Assembly: GCA_004173235.1 (NCBI GenBank) | Contig: SEAC01000030.1 | Coordinates: 89,387-153,386 of the forward strand | Source: Chitinophagaceae bacterium | Lineage (GTDB): Bacteria > Bacteroidota > Bacteroidia > Chitinophagales > Chitinophagaceae | Length of the DNA: 64,000 nt | Direction: 5' to 3' | In this document: in pieces, positions 58,650-64,000 of the stretch | How the letters are laid out: each line of letters starts with the position of its first letter | Position numbering within the stretch: the first letter of the stretch is position 1 | Notes under the pieces: generated by a model | Database searches by the model: none | Told to the model about the DNA's origin: nothing | Seen by the model: only the letters and a program-made list of their open reading frames with translations | Position numbers and translations under genes: made by a program

Positions 58650-61127
58650 TTAAAATCCTTTCTTCGTCAGTTTCTCTTCTACGTAGTCGGCCAGCTCTTT
58701 GCGGCCCGCGGTGGTTTGCGCCTTTTGGATCGATTGCAGTTGCTGGCTGATGAACATCTGCACCTGGTCGCGGAAGTTTTCAGGCACCTGCGCAATGAAC
58801 TTCGTCATCGCATCCACACCACGACGGAAGAGGGCGGGATCGCTGATGCGGCCCAGCTGCTCGGCAAGCGGCGAAATGGCTTCAAACTTGGCCTGGCTCA
58901 GCGCCATTCCCTCAAAGTTCGAGATGAGCATATTGGCAGCCGACTCATCGCCGGCGTTGAGGAGGATGCGTGTGGCAACCGAAGCGATCTTGCCTTTGAG
59001 CGGCACCTTCGAAACCTTGCGGGCTTCTGCCAGTGCGGCAACGCTGTCGATCTTGGCCAGCGCCTCGAGGGCATTGCCGGAAACGGTGTACGAAGAATCG
59101 CTCACCGCCGTGCGGAACAGGTTGGCGTACGTGGCTTTTTTATAGTCGCCGAGTTTGCTGATTGCAACGGCCTTTACACTGCGTCTGGGGTCGGATGCAG
59201 CGAGGCGGGCGATGGCCGCTTCCGCCGCGGTCTTCACGTTCTCTTTTTTCAGATCAACGCGTGAAGCTGCATAGGAGCGGAGCCCATCGAAGCGGTCGTT
59301 GAGCGCAGAAAGCAACAGGTCCATGCCCTTGGCCTCATCCTGGCGGCGCGCGGCATACTCGATGGCTTCGCGGCGGGCGAGGTAGGTGCCACCGTATTTA
59401 TACTGGTGCACGTATTCGTCGAGTGTCTTGTTCTCGGTCTTCGCAGCCAGCAACACACGGTCGCCGTCGAAGTTCACCAGGTCGGGGCGTGCAGTGGCGG
59501 CAAATCTGAAGGTATCAGCCTTGCTATCCACCCAAATGTTGTGACGCGTGCGATTGGCGCCGTTGTAGATGTCGATAGTTGTGGGCAGCACAAATACCTT
59601 GTCGCCCGACTGCTTCTGCTGCACGATCACGCGCACCATTTTGCTGGCCTCGTCGTAGCTATAGTTGATGTCGAGGCGCGGGTGGCCGCTGCCATAGTAC
59701 CACTGGTTCCAGAACCAGTTAAGGTCTTTGCCGGTAACTTCTTCAAACGCAAGACGCAGTTGCTGTGCTTCGGCGGCTTTGAATTTGTTGGTGGTGAGGT
59801 AAACGTTGAGGGCTTTAAAGAAAGCGCTGTCGCCAACGAAGTTGCGGAGCATGTGCAGGATGCGGCCGCCTTTGTTGTAGCTCACGGCATCAAACATATC
59901 TTCCTTGTCGTTGTAATGGAAGCGCACCAGATCTTTCTTGTCGCTGCCGCTCATCAGGTAGCCCTGCATGTCGGTATAGTTGTGCGCATCGGCCGCATCC
60001 TTCCCGTATTTATACTCACTCCACAAGTATTCCGAGTAGTTGGCGAACGACTCGTTGAGCGTGAGGTTGCTCCAGCTTTCGGCGGTTACATAATCGCCAA
60101 ACCACTGGTGAAACAGCTCGTGGGCGATGGTGCCTTCCCAGCCGTTGCCATCAGTAAGCTCGCGCGCGTCCTGCTGTGCCGACTCCTGGTGCAGCGTGGC
60201 AGTAGTGTTCTCCATCGCTCCGCTCACATAGTCGCGGCCCACGATCTGCGCGTATTTAGACCAGGGGAAATCCACTCCGGTGATGCGGCTGAAGAAGGCC
60301 ATCATTTCGGGCGTGTTGCCGAAGATGCGGCGCGCAACAGATGCATACTCTTTCTCTACGAAGTAGCTTACTTCCTTGCCTTTGTATTTGTCTTTGGTAA
60401 CGGAGAACTCACCGATGCCCATGAAGAAAAGGTAGGGCGCGTGCGGCAGGTCCATCTTCCAATGATCCGTACGCGTGCCGTCGGCATTTTTCGTTTGCTT
60501 CACCAGCAGGCCGTTGCTCAGCGTCACATATTTGGCAGGCACCGTCATCAGTATTTCTTCGGTCGTTTTCTGGTTGGGCCGGTCGATGGTGGGCACCCAC
60601 ACGGATGTTGCTTCCGTTTCGCCCTGCGTCCACACCTGGGTGGGCTTGCCAGCTTCTTCACCGCGCGGGTTGATGAAGTACAGTCCCTTTGCATCGGTGA
60701 TGGCGGCGGATCCTTTTGCCTGGTATTCGTCGGGCTTCGCCGTGTAGTCGATATATATGGTATACGTCTCGTTGTTGCGGAAACTGCGTCCGAGGTGGAT
60801 GTTCAGTTGTTCGCCGTCGTACTCGTAGCGCAGCTTGCTGTTGCTTCCGCCTTTCACGAGCGACACCTCGCGAACGTCCATTCCCTTGGCATCGAGACGC
60901 AGCGAATCGGTGGCGTAGAAATGGGGGCGCAGCGTGATCCAGGCCTTGCCTTTGAGTTGCGACTTGCTGAAGTCGAAGCGGGCGTCGAGCTTGGTGTGCA
61001 CCAGGTCGTTGATCTTTTCAGTGGTGGCCCGGTAAGGCGTTGTGGCAACAGCGGGCGCTGCCGTACCCTGGGCAAAGGCACCTGCGCCGGTCAGGCAAAG
61101 AGCACCTGCGAGAAAAAGCAATTTCAT
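58650..61127 (-). CDS. Secreted M1 family metallopeptidase (aminopeptidase)
   Basis: An 825-residue enzyme with signal peptide MKLLFLAGALCLTGAGAFAQ. The exopeptidase motif GAMEN (SGAMENTTATLH) and the zinc motif HELFHQWFGD with the downstream Glu (LTLNESFANYSEY) are intact, so it should remove N-terminal residues from peptides. The C-terminal ~300 residues are helical HEAT-like repeats. A TAGATTTG box lies 23 bases upstream of the start. Confidence 0.95.
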   Translation of the reverse strand: MKLLFLAGALCLTGAGAFAQGTAAPAVATTPYRATTEKINDLVHTKLDARFDFSKSQLKGKAWITLRPHFYATDSLRLDAKGMDVREVSLVKGGSNSKLRYEYDGEQLNIHLGRSFRNNETYTIYIDYTAKPDEYQAKGSAAITDAKGLYFINPRGEEAGKPTQVWTQGETEATSVWVPTIDRPNQKTTEEILMTVPAKYVTLSNGLLVKQTKNADGTRTDHWKMDLPHAPYLFFMGIGEFSVTKDKYKGKEVSYFVEKEYASVARRIFGNTPEMMAFFSRITGVDFPWSKYAQIVGRDYVSGAMENTTATLHQESAQQDARELTDGNGWEGTIAHELFHQWFGDYVTAESWSNLTLNESFANYSEYLWSEYKYGKDAADAHNYTDMQGYLMSGSDKKDLVRFHYNDKEDMFDAVSYNKGGRILHMLRNFVGDSAFFKALNVYLTTNKFKAAEAQQLRLAFEEVTGKDLNWFWNQWYYGSGHPRLDINYSYDEASKMVRVIVQQKQSGDKVFVLPTTIDIYNGANRTRHNIWVDSKADTFRFAATARPDLVNFDGDRVLLAAKTENKTLDEYVHQYKYGGTYLARREAIEYAARRQDEAKGMDLLLSALNDRFDGLRSYAASRVDLKKENVKTAAEAAIARLAASDPRRSVKAVAISKLGDYKKATYANLFRTAVSDSSYTVSGNALEALAKIDSVAALAEARKVSKVPLKGKIASVATRILLNAGDESAANMLISNFEGMALSQAKFEAISPLAEQLGRISDPALFRRGVDAMTKFIAQVPENFRDQVQMFISQQLQSIQKAQTTAGRKELADYVEEKLTKKGF

Positions 61128-61149
61128 ATTACGAGTTTGATGAGTGTTG

Positions 61150-61157
61150 CAAATCTA
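61150..61157 (-). promoter_or_regulatory. -7 box of the M1 peptidase gene
   Basis: TAGATTTG on the minus strand, 23 bases before the start codon. Confidence 0.5.
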
Positions 61158-61248
61158 ATGGCTTAATGAGCCCGGTACGCTAAATTCTACCAGTGCGCCG
61201 TTCGCCGGTATGAACGGGCATTTGATTGGCATCGCCCGCCAAAAACAG

Positions 61249-61256
61249 TATTTTTG
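61249..61256 (+). promoter_or_regulatory. -7 box of the second DUF4476 gene
   Basis: TATTTTTG ending 6 bases before the ATG at 61263; a TTTG lies 24 bases further upstream, slightly longer than the usual spacing. Confidence 0.55.
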
Positions 61257-61262
61257 GGGAAC

Positions 61263-62594
61263 ATGAAAAGAATCGGACTGTTCTGCGTGCTTCTCCTGAT
61301 GGGCCTTGTGGCGGGCGCGCAAAAAGTATATTTCATTTACGTGCAGAGCGATAACGGCGCTCCCTTTTATGTTCGCCTCGGCGAAAAAGTGAGTTCTTCC
61401 ACTGCCACCGGTTATGTCATCGTTGCAAACCTCCGCGACAGCAGCTACGTTCTGCAGGTGGGTTTCCCGGGCTCGACCGCGGAGAGCCGCTTCGCGGTTT
61501 CGCTCAAGGGCGAGGACAAGGGGTATGTGCTGAAGCAGGTGGGTGGCACCTGGAACCTGTTCGACCTGCAGGAACTGACGCTCACCAGGGCGCTTGCCGC
61601 TGTTGGCCCTTCCGAAGAAGAAAGCCGCACGCTGCTTGCGCAGGCCGACCCCTTTACGCGCCGCCTTGTGCAGGCTTCGGATGATCTTACCCTCTTGAAT
61701 TCCGGTCCTTCACCATCCGCACCTTCCGTTGCCGTGGAGCAAATTCCGCCCGCGCCCATGCCCGCCAGGCCAGAGCCTGAGGTGGTGCAGGTTGAAGTGA
61801 AGCCAACCGCCGTGGATACGGTGCGTGCCCGGCCCATTGCCGACACGACTGCTCCAGTTGCCGTGTCCGCGCCGCCGGCGGAAGCCGAAGCGCCGTATCG
61901 CCGCTCGCAGGTAACGCGTCGTTCCGAGAGCTCCACTACGGAGGGTTTCGGTCTTGTGTTCGTCGACAACCTCGGCGAGCAGAACGATACCATCCGGTTG
62001 CTTATTCCGAACCCGAAATTCGTACCAGCCGCTGCTGCCGCACCCGATAGCACCCGCGCGCCGCAGGCCGGGCGTGTTGCCGCCGCGCCGGTAGCCGATT
62101 CAGTACCCGCCATTGCGGCCGATCGGGTTGTGACTCCGGCAGACAGCACCCGTGCTCCTGCCCAGGCTGCGCTCCCCGTTGCGGCGCCTTCTGCACCGGC
62201 GGAAGTAACGCCCACGGCAGCTGTGAAAGTTGATCCGGTTGCTGCGCCAAAGCCGGCAGGCCGCCCGCGCGATTGGGCGATCGGCAATGCCACCTGTGCA
62301 GCGCAGGCGGAGCAAAAGGACTTTTTCAAGCTCCGCAAGAATATGGCGGCCTCGGAAGACGAAGGCGCCATGGTGACCACGGCGCGAAAGGAATTCAGGA
62401 AGCGCTGTTACTCGGTGGCGCAGGTAAAGCTGCTGGGTACCTTGTTTCTTACCGACCTCGGGCGCTACAACTTTTTCGAGGCGGCCTGGGGCCATGTAGC
62501 CGATCAGCCGAATTTCCCAGAGCTGGAAGGCGAGCTGAAGGATGCCTACCTGGTCAACCGTCTTTATGAGCTCACTCGTCCCACCGTTCAATAA
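61263..62594 (+). CDS. Secreted DUF4476 domain protein with Pro/Ala-rich linker
   Basis: A 443-residue exported protein (signal peptide MKRIGLFCVLLLMGLVAGAQ). An N-terminal beta domain (~20-110; VYFIYVQSDNGAPFYVRLGEKVSSSTATGYVIVANL) is followed by a long Ala/Pro/Val-rich low-complexity region and a C-terminal DUF4476 helical domain (~345-443; DFFKLRKNMAASEDEGAMVTTARKEFRKRCYSVAQVKLLGTLFLTD). The architecture parallels the protein at 3863 with a different linker. Function unknown. It ends 1 base before truA. Confidence 0.88.
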   Translation: MKRIGLFCVLLLMGLVAGAQKVYFIYVQSDNGAPFYVRLGEKVSSSTATGYVIVANLRDSSYVLQVGFPGSTAESRFAVSLKGEDKGYVLKQVGGTWNLFDLQELTLTRALAAVGPSEEESRTLLAQADPFTRRLVQASDDLTLLNSGPSPSAPSVAVEQIPPAPMPARPEPEVVQVEVKPTAVDTVRARPIADTTAPVAVSAPPAEAEAPYRRSQVTRRSESSTTEGFGLVFVDNLGEQNDTIRLLIPNPKFVPAAAAAPDSTRAPQAGRVAAAPVADSVPAIAADRVVTPADSTRAPAQAALPVAAPSAPAEVTPTAAVKVDPVAAPKPAGRPRDWAIGNATCAAQAEQKDFFKLRKNMAASEDEGAMVTTARKEFRKRCYSVAQVKLLGTLFLTDLGRYNFFEAAWGHVADQPNFPELEGELKDAYLVNRLYELTRPTVQ

Positions 62595-62595
62595 T

Positions 62596-63336
62596 ATGGC
62601 CCGTTACTTTCTCGAGGTTGCCTACAAAGGCACGCGCTACAGTGGGTTCCAGGTTCAGGAGAACGCGCTTACCATCCAATCGGAACTGGAAAAGGCCATC
62701 GCGCTGGTGCAGCGGCACCCGGTTGCGCTCACGGGCTCGTCACGCACGGATGCGGGTGTGCATGCGCTGCAGAACTATTTTCATTTTGATTGCGCTACTT
62801 CGCTGCACCCGCAATTGTCGTACAAGCTCAATGCGATCCTTCCCGGCGATATCGTGGTAAAGTCGCTTCAGGCGATGGGGGATGAGGCTCATTCGAGGTT
62901 TGATGCGATTGCGCGGGAATATGAATACCGGCTGTACCGGGAGAAGAATCCCTTCCTGCAGGAGACAGCGCTTTACTATCCGTATGCCCTCGACCGCGAG
63001 GCGCTGGCGGAGACGGCTGCTTATATAAAGGAGCAGACGAACTTCTGGGCATTTTCGAAGACGAACACGCAGGTGAAGAACTTCCGTTGCCAGATCCGCG
63101 TTTCGGAGTGGGTCGACAAGGGAGAGGAGCTGGCTTACCACGTGGAGGGAAACCGCTTCCTGCGCGGGATGGTGCGGCTGCTGACGGGCACGCAAATGAA
63201 AGTGGCCCGTGGGAAGCTGGGTATGGATGCCTTCCGGAAGCTGTTTACGGAGGAGGCTAAATGCGGTATTTCCATTGCGGCGCGCGGTCTGTATCTGTTG
63301 CGGGTAAAATACCCTGAAGATTATTTCCCGCACTGA
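62596..63336 (+). CDS. truA: tRNA pseudouridine synthase A
   Basis: A 246-residue enzyme of normal length starting at MARYFLEVAYKGTRYSGFQ; it makes pseudouridine at positions 38-40 of tRNA. The catalytic Asp is in GSSRTDAGVHAL; other family segments are FHFD, ARYEYRLY-like IAREYEYRLYREKNPF and GNRFLRGMVRLLTGT. It starts 1 base after the DUF4476 gene, so they are probably cotranscribed. Confidence 0.96.
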   Translation: MARYFLEVAYKGTRYSGFQVQENALTIQSELEKAIALVQRHPVALTGSSRTDAGVHALQNYFHFDCATSLHPQLSYKLNAILPGDIVVKSLQAMGDEAHSRFDAIAREYEYRLYREKNPFLQETALYYPYALDREALAETAAYIKEQTNFWAFSKTNTQVKNFRCQIRVSEWVDKGEELAYHVEGNRFLRGMVRLLTGTQMKVARGKLGMDAFRKLFTEEAKCGISIAARGLYLLRVKYPEDYFPH

Positions 63337-63378
63337 CACTCGGTTTCACGGGTATTTGCCCCTTTTGAAGCACAATCT

Positions 63379-63410
63379 TTTGGAGGCCACGGCTGGGGTC
63401 CCTATCTTTG
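63379..63410 (+). promoter_or_regulatory. rRNA-type promoter P1
   Basis: -33 TTTG (63379-63382), 20-base spacer, -7 TATCTTTG (63403-63410), then a CGTCCGCTTT start region. Confidence 0.85.
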
Positions 63411-63492
63411 CGTCCGCTTTTTGAAACAACGGTTGGCTACTTTTTTCTGCTTCATTCCGGGACGATCTATTGGAAGAATTATTCAAAAAAGA

Positions 63493-63525
63493 TTTGGAAC
63501 GGAGGCCCTGGAAACCGTATCTTTG
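63493..63525 (+). promoter_or_regulatory. rRNA-type promoter P2
   Basis: -33 TTTG (63493-63496), 21-base spacer, -7 TATCTTTG (63518-63525), then CCGTCCGCTTCGAAAG. Followed at 63549 by TGCTCTTTAAAT, close to the boxA consensus. Confidence 0.87.
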
Positions 63526-63614
63526 CCGTCCGCTTCGAAAGAACGGTTTGCTCTTTAAATAGTTGGTTTTCAAAACGTTAAAGCGATTTTCTGAAAAGAA
63601 ATTTTCGAAAAAAG

Positions 63615-63646
63615 TTTGGTGGTGATGAGGAAGGCTACTATCTTTG
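63615..63646 (+). promoter_or_regulatory. rRNA-type promoter P3
   Basis: -33 TTTG (63615-63618), 20-base spacer, -7 TATCTTTG (63639-63646), then CACTCCGCTTCTGAAAA. Followed at 63672 by AGTTCTTAAAAAT, identical to the tRNA-Glu leader. Confidence 0.87.
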
Positions 63647-63706
63647 CACTCCGCTTCTGAAAAAGAGGCACAGTTCTTAAAAATTACGGCCGGTTTTGAA
63701 AATAAA

Positions 63707-63738
63707 TTTGGCTGAAACGAAAAAGGCTCTTACTTTTG
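63707..63738 (+). promoter_or_regulatory. rRNA-type promoter P4
   Basis: -33 TTTG (63707-63710), 20-base spacer, -7 TACTTTTG (63731-63738), then CACTCCGCTTCGAAAA. Confidence 0.87.
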
Positions 63739-64000
63739 CACTCCGCTTCGAAAAACGGGGCGGTGCAAAACGAAAGGGTTCTTTAGAAAACGATGGGTGA
63801 GACGCTTAAGAGTTAGGCGGTCTGCGGTTCGAAACCGGGTCATCTGCAAAACAATTTGGAAGTAGCGATACGGAAGGATTGAAGTTCTTTGAAAGAAAGG
63901 GAAGCAACAGCACTAATGGAAATTAGGTGCTAAAATTTTATAGGTAAGGTTGAATCAAGTTTACAAAGATTCGACAAATGACTCGACAATTTTCGGAATG
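63739..64000 (+). promoter_or_regulatory. Probable rRNA operon leader with boxA-like elements
   Basis: No ORF. BoxA-like GTTCTTTAGAAA (63778) and GTTCTTTGAAAG (63884) lie in the transcribed leader. The latter, followed by GGAAGCAACAGC, closely resembles the sequence just upstream of 16S genes in Bacteroidota. The 16S gene itself is not in the window, so this is inferred. Confidence 0.7.

Noticed and set aside
63421-63445. Fifth promoter (TACTTTTT) between P1 and P2
   Set aside because: The nearest TTTG is only 14 bases away instead of 19-21, and the box lacks the final G.

Overview
This 64 kb window looks like the chromosome of a GC-rich member of the Bacteroidota, most likely a Chitinophagaceae-type organism. 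The evidence is: promoters of the TTTG / TAnnTTTG type, very few Shine-Dalgarno sequences, Bacteroidota-typical families (DUF4476, DUF6261, DUF6263, DUF4288, DUF6660, a fused RND-TolC pump, a bacterial alpha-2-macroglobulin), and MlaE/MlaF and LytS/LytT style systems. The genus cannot be fixed from the sequence. Most of the window is ordinary housekeeping sequence; no prophage, integrase, IS transposase or CRISPR array is visible.

Layout. 1-3.7 kb: the N-terminal 1240 residues of an alpha-2-macroglobulin family protein that runs off the left edge and is missing from the ORF track. 3.8-10.5 kb: DUF4476 protein, sucD, a small membrane protein, the mlaE-mlaF lipid ABC pair and malic enzyme maeB. 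10.6-14.8 kb: a bacteriophytochrome histidine kinase and an ABC ATPase/permease pair. 14.8-21.1 kb: mixed genes including a GxxExxY nuclease-fold gene, an MFS transporter, an ankyrin protein, an M20 amidohydrolase, a SPOR protein and deoC. 21.3-25.7 kb: two secreted amidohydrolase-family proteins. 25.7-30.5 kb: a LytTR two-component pair, a DUF4288 protein, a LiaF-like protein and a GlxA-like AraC regulator. 30.6-38.7 kb: a GIY-YIG gene, secA, a DUF6261 protein, a solitary atpG, scpB and a second GxxExxY gene. 39-44.6 kb: lysA, DUF6263, thioredoxin-like, DUF4442, an MBL/beta-CASP nuclease and tRNA-Glu(UUC). 44.3-50.2 kb: a heavy-metal efflux operon (DUF6660, RND fused to TolC, adaptor lipoprotein). 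50.2-53.4 kb: a TetR-controlled GNAT/permease/thioesterase group with two matching palindromic operators. 53.5-63.3 kb: gapA, pgk, LemA plus two TPM-domain proteins, a small secreted helical protein, an M1 aminopeptidase, a second DUF4476 protein and truA. 63.3-64 kb: four tandem canonical promoters and a boxA-like leader that almost certainly feed an rRNA operon starting just beyond the right edge.

The most unusual signal is not a gene. Intergenic spaces hold many short-period arrays (7, 8, 9 or 10 bp units) with a constant anchor of 3-4 bases and a variable remainder. At least ten 7-bp arrays occur, and several contain or directly abut the stop codon of the neighbouring gene. Separately, all three small stand-alone nuclease-fold genes (two PD-(D/E)XK GxxExxY genes and one GIY-YIG gene) are bracketed by inverted copies of short repeats, with a different repeat at each locus. 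This suggests nuclease-linked repeat units, which is the best candidate here for an undescribed system.
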